From assembly GCA_017642855.1 (NCBI GenBank), contig JAEPOO010000001.1:1397072-1461071 (forward strand): a DNA stretch of 64,000 nucleotides, given 5' to 3'. Numbering within the stretch: position 1 is the stretch's first letter; every line of letters begins with the position of its first letter. Shown here in pieces: positions 16,574 to 25,189 of this stretch. This DNA is from Pseudomonadales bacterium (GTDB taxonomy: Bacteria > Pseudomonadota > Gammaproteobacteria > Pseudomonadales > Azotimanducaceae). The position numbers and the translations under genes were made by a program. The notes beneath the pieces were generated by a model. The model was not told the DNA's origin. It saw nothing but the letters and a program-made list of their open reading frames with translations, and did not search any database.

Positions 16574-17440
16574 TTACGTATTTCTATGGATAAAATCGCA
16601 GACGATGTGCGTCATCTCCGGCATGAGCGCCGGCGGCAGATCATGCCCCATACCGGAAATCACTTTGAGTTCAGCGCCGGGTATCTGCGCCGCTGTATCT
16701 TCTCCGGCCGCGACCGGAATCAGCGGATCGTCGGCGCCATGAATCACCAGCGTCGGTACAGTGATGGTTTTCAGCAGTTCCGTGCGATCACCGTTGGCGA
16801 CCACCGCAGCCATCTGGCGATTAATGCCACCGGGAGAATAGTCACGTTGATACCTTGCCCTGCCAATCGCGAGCCGTTCTTCTTCACTCAGTGGGTAACC
16901 AGGAGAGCCACAGACCCTGAGACCTTCTGCGGTTGCCTGAATGATTTCTGCTTCAGTGGCATCCGGTGAAGTTTTCGCACTCAACGTCGCCGCGGCCTCG
17001 GGCGTTGGACCCGGTAAACCAGATTTGCCTGAGCTGGACATCACCGAGAAAAAGGTCTTCAACCGATCACCATGTTCCGCGGCAATGACCTGCCCGATCA
17101 TGCCGCCCATGGATATGGCAAAAAGATGAGCCTGATGGATATCGAGCGCATCGAGGATACCGACGACATCCGCCGCCATATCATTCAGGTTATAGGGTGG
17201 TATCTCGATGCCTTTAGCGACATTGCCAATATCGAGAATACCTTCGAATTTCTGACTTAGCCCGACGTCGCGGTTATCGAACACAACAACACGCAGTCCT
17301 GCTTTCTTGAGGGCAGCAACGAACGTCTCTGGCCAGTCGATCAGCTGGGTACCCAGCCCACGCATCAGGACAATTGCCGGCGCGGTGTCTTCTCCGCGGA
17401 CCTCAACTTCCAACTCAATGCCGTTGGCTGAAACTCTCAC
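16574..17440 (-). CDS. Alpha/beta-hydrolase fold protein
   Basis: The protein has 288 residues. The nucleophile elbow [10 protein letters not shown] gives the catalytic serine. The acid is in [12 protein letters not shown] and the histidine in MGHDLPPAL. It has a normal length and a lid region around residues 130-200, and no signal peptide. This broad group includes esterases, epoxide-hydrolase-like and C-C bond hydrolases, and the sequence does not single one out. Its start overlaps the phosphomannomutase stop by four bases (17437-17440), so it is co-translated with it. It has no obvious link with sugar phosphate metabolism; the operon may simply group housekeeping functions. Confidence 0.85.
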   Translation of the reverse strand: MRVSANGIELEVEVRGEDTAPAIVLMRGLGTQLIDWPETFVAALKKAGLRVVVFDNRDVGLSQKFEGILDIGNVAKGIEIPPYNLNDMAADVVGILDALDIHQAHLFAISMGGMIGQVIAAEHGDRLKTFFSVMSSSGKSGLPGPTPEAAATLSAKTSPDATEAEIIQATAEGLRVCGSPGYPLSEEERLAIGRARYQRDYSPGGINRQMAAVVANGDRTELLKTITVPTLVIHGADDPLIPVAAGEDTAAQIPGAELKVISGMGHDLPPALMPEMTHIVCDFIHRNT

Positions 17441-18795
17441 GCTGGATCACCACCCATACGGGCGAGCAACTCGTCGGTCTTCTCCTGCATCAGTGATTCA
17501 CTGCCACGAGACTCAACGTTTAATCGAACCACGGGCTCCGTGTTGGAAGAACGCACATTGAAGCGCCAATCCGCATATTCAACGGAAAGACCGTCGGTTT
17601 TCTCGACGGATAACGCATCAGTGCCGTATTCTCTTTCCAGCTCAGCAAGTAGAGAGGCGGCGTCGTCAATGCGACGATTGATTTCACCGGAACACGGAAA
17701 TGCCGCCATTCGCTCATCCACCAGTTCGCTCAGTTTCTTATCCTGCTTCGCCATCAGGTCGATCACCAGGAGCCAGGGCACCATGCCACTGTCACAGTAA
17801 GCAAAGTCTCTAAAGTAATGGTGCGCGCTCATCTCACCGCCATAGATGGCATCCTCAGACCGCATACGTTCTTTGATAAACGCGTGACCGGTTTTACTCT
17901 GAATGGCATTACCCTTCTCGCCCACGATATCGATCGTATTCCAGGTAAGTCTTGGGTCGTGAACGATGCTGGAGCCAGGCGTCTTGTCCAGGAAAGCCTG
18001 GGCCAGCAGCCCAACAATGTAGTAACCCTCGATAAACCGACCGTTTTCATCAAAGAGGAAACAACGATCGAAGTCGCCATCCCAAGCAACACCGAGATCA
18101 GCATCGTTTTTTGCGATAGCGTCAATGGTTGGCGGTCGGTTTTCAGGGATCAGCGGATTGGGTACGCCATTGGGGAAAGTGCCATCGGCTTCAAAGTGCA
18201 CCGGCACGAAGTCGATAGGCAGTTTTTCCATCAGGCTCTGAACGACTGGACCTGCAGCCCCGTTTCCTGGATTCGCAACGACTTTCATACCTGAGAGCTT
18301 TTCCAGATCCACATAACCGAGCAACTTTTCGATGTAATCACCCCGGTGGTCCAGCTTATTCACCCTGCCGCCACCGGGCGCATGAGGAAAATTATTGGCA
18401 CCTACCGCATCACGAATCTCAATAAGCCCGCTATCACCACTGATCGGACGAGCTCCCTTCTGCACCATCTTCATACCGTTGTAGTCAGCCGGGTTATGAC
18501 TGGCCGTCACAACGATACCACCGTCAAAGCCATAGTGATCTGTTGCAAAGTAGATTTCTTCCGTGCCGCACATGCCAATGTGCGTCACATTCACACCACT
18601 GGCATTGAGGCCTTTGACAAGCGCTTCAGTGAGCTCCGGGCTGGAAAGCCGAATGTCGTGCCCAACCACCACTTCGCTCGGTTTTAGAAACTGCGCGTAA
18701 GCGCGGCCGATTGCGAAAGCAATGTCTTCATTCAGTTCATCGGGTACCCGCCCACGAATGTCGTAGGCTTTGAAGGCGCTGGTATTAAGAGACAC
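17437..18795 (-). CDS. Phosphomannomutase/phosphoglucomutase
   Basis: This alpha-D-phosphohexomutase has 452 residues. The catalytic phosphoserine is Ser99 in [13 protein letters not shown], the Mg2+ loop is DGDFDRCF, the sugar-binding loop is [10 protein letters not shown], and the phosphate-binding loop is [13 protein letters not shown]. It matches the CpsG/AlgC group, which interconverts the 6- and 1-phosphates of mannose or glucose for GDP-mannose, LPS and exopolysaccharide synthesis. The GEMSAHHYF wording is shared with bifunctional PMM/PGM enzymes. It lies nine bases downstream of the xni-like gene and overlaps the next gene by four bases. The gene symbol (manB, cpsG or algC) cannot be chosen without a tree. 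Confidence 0.93.
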   Translation of the reverse strand: MSLNTSAFKAYDIRGRVPDELNEDIAFAIGRAYAQFLKPSEVVVGHDIRLSSPELTEALVKGLNASGVNVTHIGMCGTEEIYFATDHYGFDGGIVVTASHNPADYNGMKMVQKGARPISGDSGLIEIRDAVGANNFPHAPGGGRVNKLDHRGDYIEKLLGYVDLEKLSGMKVVANPGNGAAGPVVQSLMEKLPIDFVPVHFEADGTFPNGVPNPLIPENRPPTIDAIAKNDADLGVAWDGDFDRCFLFDENGRFIEGYYIVGLLAQAFLDKTPGSSIVHDPRLTWNTIDIVGEKGNAIQSKTGHAFIKERMRSEDAIYGGEMSAHHYFRDFAYCDSGMVPWLLVIDLMAKQDKKLSELVDERMAAFPCSGEINRRIDDAASLLAELEREYGTDALSVEKTDGLSVEYADWRFNVRSSNTEPVVRLNVESRGSESLMQEKTDELLARMGGDPA

Positions 18796-18804
18796 GTGAC
18801 TACC

Positions 18805-19557
18805 TCAAAGGCGAAAAGTTTTGAGATTCAAACCCAGTTCAACATCAGTTTTCAGCGTCACCAGTTGACGAGAACGGATCGCGTCATGAGCAGCTTGCTG
18901 AACCTTTCGAATCGGGGCGCTATTGTCCTCTGACTGAAGAATATTTTCGAGTGTTTTGTGCTCATCGAGCAGCTGCAGCGCACTTTTCGGGCCTACGCCC
19001 TGCACGCCTCTGACGTTATTGCTTTTGTCACCAACCAGAGCGAGATAATCGATGTACTGTCCAACCTCGATACCAAATTGTTTATTCAGGTAATCGCTGT
19101 CTCGCTTCACTTCGTTGAAATGATCAAACACCTCGATGTGTGTGCTAATCAGCTGAAGGTAAACCTTATCGGTAGAAAGGATCACGACGTCACCATGATG
19201 GTCTGAAACAACACGGGCAATGGTGCCGATGACATCGTCAGCTTCGTAACTCGGCACGCTGCAGCTGGTGACCCCGAGCATCTGAAAAGCTTTCTCAAAG
19301 TCCGCGAGGTGGTTCACCAGGAGCGCCGGTGTCGCCGAACGGTTTTGTTTATATTCGGGATAGAGCAAATGTCGCCAGGTTCGATCGTGATGTTCGAAGA
19401 CCACGGCGGCGTGACTGGGCTTATGTTGTGATAGAGCGCGTTTGAGTGACTGAGTCGCGGCCAGCACCACAGACGCCATATCCGCGTCGGTTTCCGCATG
19501 TCTCGCCTCGAAGATGCGTCGGATCAGGTTGAATCCGTCTAGGGCAAGAAACTTCAT
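18805..19557 (-). CDS. xni: Flap endonuclease Xni-like 5' nuclease (ExoIX type)
   Basis: The protein has 250 residues, comparable with E. coli Xni (about 251), and consists of a stand-alone Pol I-type 5' nuclease domain. Visible parts are the LDGFNLIRRIFEA start, the YPEYKQNR arch motif, SYEADDVIGT, STDKVYLQL, and the H3TH segment GVQGVGPKSALQLL. Two canonical metal ligands are changed: DKD becomes DKV and GDxSDN becomes GDKSNN. Loss of second-site acids is the hallmark of Xni against Pol I, and E. coli has STDKGY at the same place. It may bind flaps and have weak activity. It sits between ggt (14-base gap) and the phosphomannomutase. Confidence 0.88.
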   Translation of the reverse strand: MKFLALDGFNLIRRIFEARHAETDADMASVVLAATQSLKRALSQHKPSHAAVVFEHHDRTWRHLLYPEYKQNRSATPALLVNHLADFEKAFQMLGVTSCSVPSYEADDVIGTIARVVSDHHGDVVILSTDKVYLQLISTHIEVFDHFNEVKRDSDYLNKQFGIEVGQYIDYLALVGDKSNNVRGVQGVGPKSALQLLDEHKTLENILQSEDNSAPIRKVQQAAHDAIRSRQLVTLKTDVELGLNLKTFRL

Positions 19558-19571
19558 ACGACACTCATCTC

Positions 19572-21266
19572 CTAGAAGCCGACAGCAACACCTTCAGCAC
19601 GAGGATCTTTCACGCCCTGCAGCACACCGTCTTTCATCATCACCGAATTGGCATCACCAATACCGCGGCCATAAGGCCATTCCATCAGACCAACATGACC
19701 CAGGGCTTCCAGGATTCGCTGGGTATCCGGCGAAAAAGCGTATCTCTCATAAATAATTCGATTGGGTGTCCACTGGTGATGAAATCTCGGCATGCTAACC
19801 GCATCATGTAGCGGCATACCGTGATCAATCACGTTAAGGATAACCTGGAGTGTCGTGGTAATGATCGTGGAACCACCGGGAGAACCGGTCACCAGAACCG
19901 GCTTGCCGTCTTTCGACACGATGGTCGGCGACATGGAGCTCAACATGCGTTTATTCGGCTTAATGGCATTCGCTTCTCGGCCAATCAGGTCGAACTGGTT
20001 CATGGTGTTGGGTTTAACCGAGAAATCATCCATCTCGTTGTTCAGCAGGAAGCCGGCACCGTCTACCACCAGCTTGCTGCCGTAGGAACTGTTTAAAGTG
20101 GTGGTGAAAGCCACCGCCATGCCGTTCGAATCCATGACAGAGAAATGCGTGGTTTCCATGCTTTCTTTGCCGGCCGGATATCCCGCAAGAATGTCATCAC
20201 TATCAGAGGCTTTCTCCAGGTCGACATCGGCAAAACGTTTAAGCGCATATTCTTTACTCACCAGACCTTCCAGTGGCACATCCCAGAAGTCGGGGTCACC
20301 GAGATGCTCAGCTCGGTCGGCATAAGACCGCCGCTCTGCTTCAATCATCAGGTGGATGAGCTCGGCTGCGCCATAGCCCATGGAGGCAACATCATAAGGC
20401 TCGAGCATATTGAGAATCTGTAGAACTAATACGGCAGATGATGGCGGACCCATAGTCCAGACATCGTAGCCGCGATATGTCGTCATCACCGGTTCGCGCC
20501 AAACTGATCGATAGTTCTTCAGGTCTTCATGGGTGATGATGCCATTGCCTCGTTTCATTTCCGCGACAATCAAATCTGCCGTTTTACCTTCGTAAAAACC
20601 CGCACGGCCTTTGTCGTGAATTCGCTGAAGTGTTACTGCGAGATCAGGCTGTTGCCAGACATCACCGGCTTCGACCAAACGATCGCCCATGGAAAACACT
20701 TTTTTCGCCGCTGGCGTATCCTGCAACCGCTTGCCAACGGTATTGATGTGGCGCGCCATATAACGATCCAGTACAAAGCCTTCCTTCGCCAGACGGATCG
20801 CCGGTAGCAGCACTTCCTGACGGGATTTGGTGCCGTGGCGCTCCAGAAGATCGAGCAACCCGTCTACACTTCCGGGGACGCCGGCAGCAAGATGGGTATC
20901 TCGAGACAGACCTTTGACCTCGTTACCGTCTGCATCCAGATACATATCCCGATGTGCGGTGCCGGGAGCTTTTTCACGATGGTCCTGGGTCAGCACGCGA
21001 CCATCTGGAAAATGAATGACAGCGAAGCCGCCACCACCGATGTTGCCTGCTGAGGGGTAGGTCACCGCCAATGCAAACGCTGTAGCAACGGCGCCATCAA
21101 CGGCATTACCGCCTTGCGCCATGATTTCAATACCGGCGGCTGAAGCCAGCGTCGATCGGGACGAGATCATCGCCTTATCCCCATAGACGGCTTCTGTACT
21201 CGCACCCAGCACTGTCTGAGTGGTCAGGACAAACAGAAAAACGCCCCGAATCAAGCACTTGAACAT
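19572..21266 (-). CDS. ggt: Gamma-glutamyltransferase (periplasmic)
   Basis: The protein has 564 residues from ATG 21266, which follows GGAAGAGATGTG. The in-frame ATG at 21311 would extend past the signal peptide (MFKCLIRGVFLFVLTTQTVLG). This Ntn hydrolase precursor should self-cleave before the threonine in SMETTHFSVMDSNG to give large and small subunits. Other motifs are GNAVDGAVATAFAL, GGGGFAVI, the glutamate-site arginine in DHREKAPGTA, and GSPGGSTIITTTLQ. It hydrolyses or transfers the gamma-glutamyl group of glutathione in the periplasm. First gene of the minus-strand operon with xni. A second, cytoplasmic-looking homologue lies at 61.7 kb. Confidence 0.93.
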   Translation of the reverse strand: MFKCLIRGVFLFVLTTQTVLGASTEAVYGDKAMISSRSTLASAAGIEIMAQGGNAVDGAVATAFALAVTYPSAGNIGGGGFAVIHFPDGRVLTQDHREKAPGTAHRDMYLDADGNEVKGLSRDTHLAAGVPGSVDGLLDLLERHGTKSRQEVLLPAIRLAKEGFVLDRYMARHINTVGKRLQDTPAAKKVFSMGDRLVEAGDVWQQPDLAVTLQRIHDKGRAGFYEGKTADLIVAEMKRGNGIITHEDLKNYRSVWREPVMTTYRGYDVWTMGPPSSAVLVLQILNMLEPYDVASMGYGAAELIHLMIEAERRSYADRAEHLGDPDFWDVPLEGLVSKEYALKRFADVDLEKASDSDDILAGYPAGKESMETTHFSVMDSNGMAVAFTTTLNSSYGSKLVVDGAGFLLNNEMDDFSVKPNTMNQFDLIGREANAIKPNKRMLSSMSPTIVSKDGKPVLVTGSPGGSTIITTTLQVILNVIDHGMPLHDAVSMPRFHHQWTPNRIIYERYAFSPDTQRILEALGHVGLMEWPYGRGIGDANSVMMKDGVLQGVKDPRAEGVAVGF

Positions 21267-21359
21267 CACATCTCTTCCACTTATCAGTTGTTCGAAGAAT
21301 AGCATGTTCACCTCTCTGATATCGGCGCTGACATCGGACAGTTGAGCTAATATCCAGTC

Positions 21360-22565
21360 ATGGATCTGTCACTGCGCGACGCAAGAAAAGTCTTTTTGAA
21401 GCAGCAAGGCCTGCTCAGGGACAATGAATTTGGTCGCGGCATAAATGCCCTGCGCAGAGTAATCAATCGTCTCGGCTACCTGCAGATCGACACCATTTCT
21501 GTGGTCAATCGCGCTCACGAACATATTCCTGCAACCCGCATTGAAAACTTTGAGGCGGTACACCTTGATCGCTTGATGAAGGAACGCTCGATCTATGAGC
21601 ACTGGAGCCACGCCGCCGCCTTCATGCCTTTTGAACACTATCAGTACTCACTGCCTGTCATGCAGGGTTGGCGGGATTCGAGAAGCTGCGATCGCAAACT
21701 GGCGGCTCTGATCATTGAACGCATCCGTGAAGAAGGACCCCTGCAGTCGCGAGACTTCGAAGACACCGGGCACAAGGAACGCGGAGGATGGTGGGCATGG
21801 AAACCCGCCAAACGTGTGCTGGAACACCTGTTCTTTTCCGGCGAGCTCATGGTGACCCGTCGTGAAGGTTTCCAGAAGGTCTTCGATCTGCCGGAGAACG
21901 TAATCCCCGAGCACATTGATACCAGTGTGCCGACCATCGATGCGTGGGCGCGCCATATCGTTCTTAAACAAGTATGTGCCCTAGGGCTCGCGACGGAACT
22001 GGACATTGGTTACTCGCGAGCTACCATCGTCCGGCTCGCTAAAATCAACCTGAAAGCAGACATCAGAAAGGCGATCGATGACCTGATCGCCGAGCGCACC
22101 CTGCAGAGTATCGACATCGGCGACCAGACCTACTACACAACAAGCGATCTACTGGGACATCTTCCTTTGCGTATCGCGAAGAACCAGGTGCGCATCCTGT
22201 CGCCTTTCGACAACAGCGTGATCAATCGAAAGCGCACACAGCACCTGTTCGACTTTGATTATCAGCTGGAGTGTTACCTGCCAGCACCAAAACGTAAATT
22301 TGGCTACTTCTCGTTGCCCCTACTCTATGGTGATGAGCTGATTGGTCGCATGGATGCCAAGGCGGATCGTAAAACCGGTGTATTCATCATCAACCACCTG
22401 GCCTTTGAACCAAAAGTGACGCTGGATGATCAGCTCACAAGTGCACTAGACCGTGGTATCGAAAAATTCTGTATCGATCAAAACTGCCACACCATCAAAC
22501 TCAAGACCGCGACACCAAAAGAACTGACCAGGCGATTGAAAGCTGTACTGGAAGGTGAACGATGA
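21360..22565 (+). CDS. Winged-helix DNA glycosylase, YcaQ/AlkX family
   Basis: The protein has 401 residues belonging to the HTH_42/AlkZ-AlkX superfamily of tandem winged-helix glycosylases. The catalytic motif is Q-x-D, seen in LGYLQIDTISVVNRAHEH near residue 40, as in E. coli YcaQ (AlkX), which opens interstrand crosslinks and removes bulky N7 adducts. AlkZ-type enzymes have Q-x-Q instead. Further support comes from the EHWSHAAAFMP, LSPFDNSVINRKRT and GRMDAKADRKTG segments. Its final four bases (ATGA) are the start of an acyl-CoA dehydrogenase gene, an odd partner for a repair enzyme unless the pair handles reactive lipid or alkyl damage. Confidence 0.9.
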   Translation: MDLSLRDARKVFLKQQGLLRDNEFGRGINALRRVINRLGYLQIDTISVVNRAHEHIPATRIENFEAVHLDRLMKERSIYEHWSHAAAFMPFEHYQYSLPVMQGWRDSRSCDRKLAALIIERIREEGPLQSRDFEDTGHKERGGWWAWKPAKRVLEHLFFSGELMVTRREGFQKVFDLPENVIPEHIDTSVPTIDAWARHIVLKQVCALGLATELDIGYSRATIVRLAKINLKADIRKAIDDLIAERTLQSIDIGDQTYYTTSDLLGHLPLRIAKNQVRILSPFDNSVINRKRTQHLFDFDYQLECYLPAPKRKFGYFSLPLLYGDELIGRMDAKADRKTGVFIINHLAFEPKVTLDDQLTSALDRGIEKFCIDQNCHTIKLKTATPKELTRRLKAVLEGER

Positions 22566-23779
22566 ACACCGCCATGAACCTGGGTGTGTCAGATACGGTC
22601 GCGCCAATTTTGAAGAAGCTCAGACTGTTCATCCAGGAAGTTGTGATTCCTCATGAGGCGGCTTACGCAGAAGCACTTGAGTCCGATCGCTGGTCTGTTC
22701 CCCCGATCATGCGCCAACTGCAGCAACGTGCGCGCGACGAGGGTCTATTTAACCTTTTTATCGCAAGAGACGGTCAGACCTACGAACAAGTGGACTATGC
22801 CTACCTGGCCGAGCAGATGGGTTATTCGGAAATCGCCGCTGAGGTTTTTAACTGCGCCATGCCTGATTCCGGCAATATGGAAATCCTGGCGCGCTTCGGC
22901 AACGATCAACAGCGTGCAGAACATCTGTTACCGCTTCTGTCAGGCGACATCACTTCCGGTTTCGCCATGTCCGAACCTTCCGTGGCGTCTTCCGATGCCA
23001 CCAATTTTGTTTCCATGGCGAAACAGACTGGTGACCAATGGGTTCTTAACGGCGAAAAGACCTGGGTATCCGGTGCTGGTGATCCGCGGTTCAGCTTTAT
23101 CCTCGTGATGTGTATTACCGATGAGAAAGCATCGCCGGATCGACAGCAATCTGTATTGCTCGTCCCGACCGCTGCGGAGGGCATAACGATCAAACGTATG
23201 CTGCCGGTATTCGGTTACGACAATGCGCCTCACGGTTACGCACAGATTCAGTTTGAAAACGTCCAAGTGCCTATGGAGAACCTGATCGGCGAACCTGGAC
23301 AGGGTTTTGAAATCGCGCAGGACCGAATGGGCACTGGCCGGATTCACCAGTGCATGCGATCCATTGGTGCTGCGGAACGCGCGCTCAGCCTCATGACCCA
23401 CCGGGCACGAACGCGTCACGCATTCGGTAAACCATTGTCTGAACTGGGCGGTAACGTCGATCTCATTGCCAATTCCCGAACGGAAATCGAAATGGGTCGG
23501 TTACTGGCGTTGAGAGCCGCCTGGTCGTTGCAGCAACACGGACTGGAGAAAGCGCTCACCGACATCGCCCAGATGAAAGTGATCGTCCCGAATATTGCCC
23601 TCAACGTGATTGATCGCGCCATTCAGATGCACGGCGGCACCGGCGTCTCAGCCGATACCCCGCTCGCGCGCATGTGGGCCTCACATCGGGCCCTCAGGCT
23701 TTCAGATGGCCCCGATGAAGTTCACCGAGAGCTGATCGCACGCACCGAATTCGGGCAGCAATCGGTGACATATGTATAG
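22562..23779 (+). CDS. Acyl-CoA dehydrogenase
   Basis: This flavoenzyme has 405 residues with the standard three-domain ACAD layout. The middle beta-domain has SGFAMSEPSVASSDATN (FAD/substrate contact), the C-terminal helical domain has RTRHAFGKPLSELGG, and the end has IQMHGGTGVSADTPLARMW. Wording is near the ACAD10/11-like group used for longer or hydroxylated acyl chains. It oxidises an acyl-CoA at the alpha-beta bond and hands electrons to ETF. It overlaps the YcaQ-like gene by ATGA. No other beta-oxidation gene is adjacent; the acyl chain preferred is unknown. Confidence 0.9.
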   Translation: MNTAMNLGVSDTVAPILKKLRLFIQEVVIPHEAAYAEALESDRWSVPPIMRQLQQRARDEGLFNLFIARDGQTYEQVDYAYLAEQMGYSEIAAEVFNCAMPDSGNMEILARFGNDQQRAEHLLPLLSGDITSGFAMSEPSVASSDATNFVSMAKQTGDQWVLNGEKTWVSGAGDPRFSFILVMCITDEKASPDRQQSVLLVPTAAEGITIKRMLPVFGYDNAPHGYAQIQFENVQVPMENLIGEPGQGFEIAQDRMGTGRIHQCMRSIGAAERALSLMTHRARTRHAFGKPLSELGGNVDLIANSRTEIEMGRLLALRAAWSLQQHGLEKALTDIAQMKVIVPNIALNVIDRAIQMHGGTGVSADTPLARMWASHRALRLSDGPDEVHRELIARTEFGQQSVTYV

Positions 23780-23922
23780 TGCGGGATGACTGACACATGT
23801 CGAAGACGGCGGGGCTTTCCCCGGCTGCCGAAATCACCCCCCATTTCGACGGAAGCGAGGGCAACGGACCGATCTGAGCGTGCTACTATCGGCCCACTAT
23901 TGATTTCTACTCGGAGAAAAAC

Positions 23923-24291
23923 ATGATCGGATACGCAACGATTGGCACCACAGACATGGAGAAAGCGAAAGCTTTCTGGGCAGGTGTTTTTGAATCAAAA
24001 GGCGCCAGCGTCATCATGGATATTGGACGCATCGCGTTTATCGGTTCAGGCATGGATCAGCCAATGCTGGCTGTCTGCATTCCTTACAACGAAGAGGCAC
24101 CAACACCAGGCAACGGCAACATGCTCGCCTTCCCTGCTGAAACCACAGAAGAAGTAGATGCGCTTTATGCCAAAGCGATTGAGCTCGGCGCAACTGACGA
24201 CGGTGAACCCGGAGAGCGTATGCCGACTTTCTACGGCGCTTACATCCGCGACCCGGATGGCAACAAAGCCTGCTTCTACAAGATGGGTTAA
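23923..24291 (+). CDS. VOC (glyoxalase/bleomycin resistance) family protein
   Basis: This small vicinal-oxygen-chelate protein has 122 residues. It has two beta-alpha-beta-beta-beta modules, the first starting at IGYATIGTTDMEKAKAFWAG and the second near EEVDALYAKAIELGATDDG, and ends in the typical YIRDPDGNKACFYKM. GGAG at 23913-23916 supports the ATG at 23923. Members include metal-dependent lyases, dioxygenases and binding proteins; metal ligands cannot be assigned with confidence. It stands alone between the acyl-CoA dehydrogenase and the convergent SRAP gene. The 143-base gap upstream holds two short hairpins, the clearer being CGAAAT/ATTTCG at 23829-23848. Confidence 0.85.
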   Translation: MIGYATIGTTDMEKAKAFWAGVFESKGASVIMDIGRIAFIGSGMDQPMLAVCIPYNEEAPTPGNGNMLAFPAETTEEVDALYAKAIELGATDDGEPGERMPTFYGAYIRDPDGNKACFYKMG

Positions 24292-24306
24292 AGAACCACC
24301 CAGAAG

Positions 24307-24420
24307 AACCACCCTCATCTCGGGCTAAGGGTGAGGCCCGCAACAGAGAGATCTCTCCGTTGCCCTCGCCTCGCTCACTCCAGTCGAGATGAGGTCACCG
24401 GGCTTCAATGAATGGTGGTT
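24307..24420. repeat. Nested imperfect inverted repeats between convergent genes
   Basis: Three nested pairs are visible. The outermost is AACCACC (24307-24313) with GGTGGTT (24414-24420). Next is CCTCATCTCG (24313-24322) with CGAGATGAGG (24385-24394), a perfect 10-base match. The core is a near-perfect 24-base palindrome at 24340-24363, GCAAC-x-GAGAGA/TCTCTC-x-GTTGC. The direct repeat AGAACCACCC also occurs twice near 24292-24314. The whole could fold into one long hairpin or cruciform. There is no T-run, so it is not a classic intrinsic terminator. It may be a REP/MITE-like element or a bidirectional transcription barrier between the VOC and SRAP genes. Confidence 0.65.
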
Positions 24421-25088
24421 GAGTCTCCTAAGGGCTCAACACATCGCTCATCTTTATTCCTCGCGTTGTTCACATAGGTCGAAACCGGGGTAACCCGAAA
24501 CGACGTCCTCAGCTCCGGTTTCAACAATTCATGTAATTCCGCTTCAGGCGTTTGTGGATCCACCCAACTTTCAATCTGGTCTGTGGTCAGATGCACGGGT
24601 ATCCGGTGGTGTAACCACTTAATACCTTCCGGTGATGCCGCAGTGATAATCGTGCAGCTTTCGATCACCTGGTCACCCCTGCGCCAGCGATCCCAGAGAC
24701 CGGCAAACGCAAGGCCGGAATCTTCCTCCGGCTCGATGTAGTAAGGCGCTTTGATTTCACGTTCACGCTTCCATTCGTAATACCCCGTCACCGGTACAAT
24801 GCAACGTCGCCTTTTGAACGGTTCCGAGAAAGCCCGACTCTTGGTCAGGGTTTCTGATTTGGCATTGAACATGGCGTACTTGGTGGAGGGCTCCGGCGAC
24901 CAGTAAGGCACCAGCCACCAGCGCATCGGCGAGACATCCCAGCTGGCGTCTTCAGCCAGTCTGACCACAGGCACCTGCTGGGTCGGCGCAACGTTCAGTT
25001 CAGTTTCGATGTTCCAGATGTTCTGACCCGTGATCTCCAAAAGCAGCTGGGTCATCGGATCATCAATGATGTTAAACCTACCGCACAT
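24405..25088 (-). CDS. yedK: SRAP (HMCES/YedK) abasic-site processing protein
   Basis: The protein has 227 residues. It begins M-C-G-R-F, so Cys2 becomes the N-terminal nucleophile once the initiator methionine is removed; it forms a thiazolidine crosslink with abasic sites in single-stranded DNA. Other conserved parts are the ELNVAPTQQVPVV segment, MRWWLVPYWS, NAKSETLTKSRAF, RRRCIVPVTGYYEWKRE (active-site glutamate) and HHRIPVHLT (active-site histidine). The family is near universal and stands alone. It converges with the VOC gene and diverges from the carbamoyltransferase with a 101-base gap. Confidence 0.93.
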   Translation of the reverse strand: MCGRFNIIDDPMTQLLLEITGQNIWNIETELNVAPTQQVPVVRLAEDASWDVSPMRWWLVPYWSPEPSTKYAMFNAKSETLTKSRAFSEPFKRRRCIVPVTGYYEWKREREIKAPYYIEPEEDSGLAFAGLWDRWRRGDQVIESCTIITAASPEGIKWLHHRIPVHLTTDQIESWVDPQTPEAELHELLKPELRTSFRVTPVSTYVNNARNKDERCVEPLGDSTTIH

Positions 25089-25189
25089 CTTTCAACGCTA
25101 TCATGATTTTACAAACCAGATCGATTCCGGTAGTTTGCGCCACTTTAATTCGCTAAGACAGACTTTCCTGCGGGGAGTCTGGGAAGACG

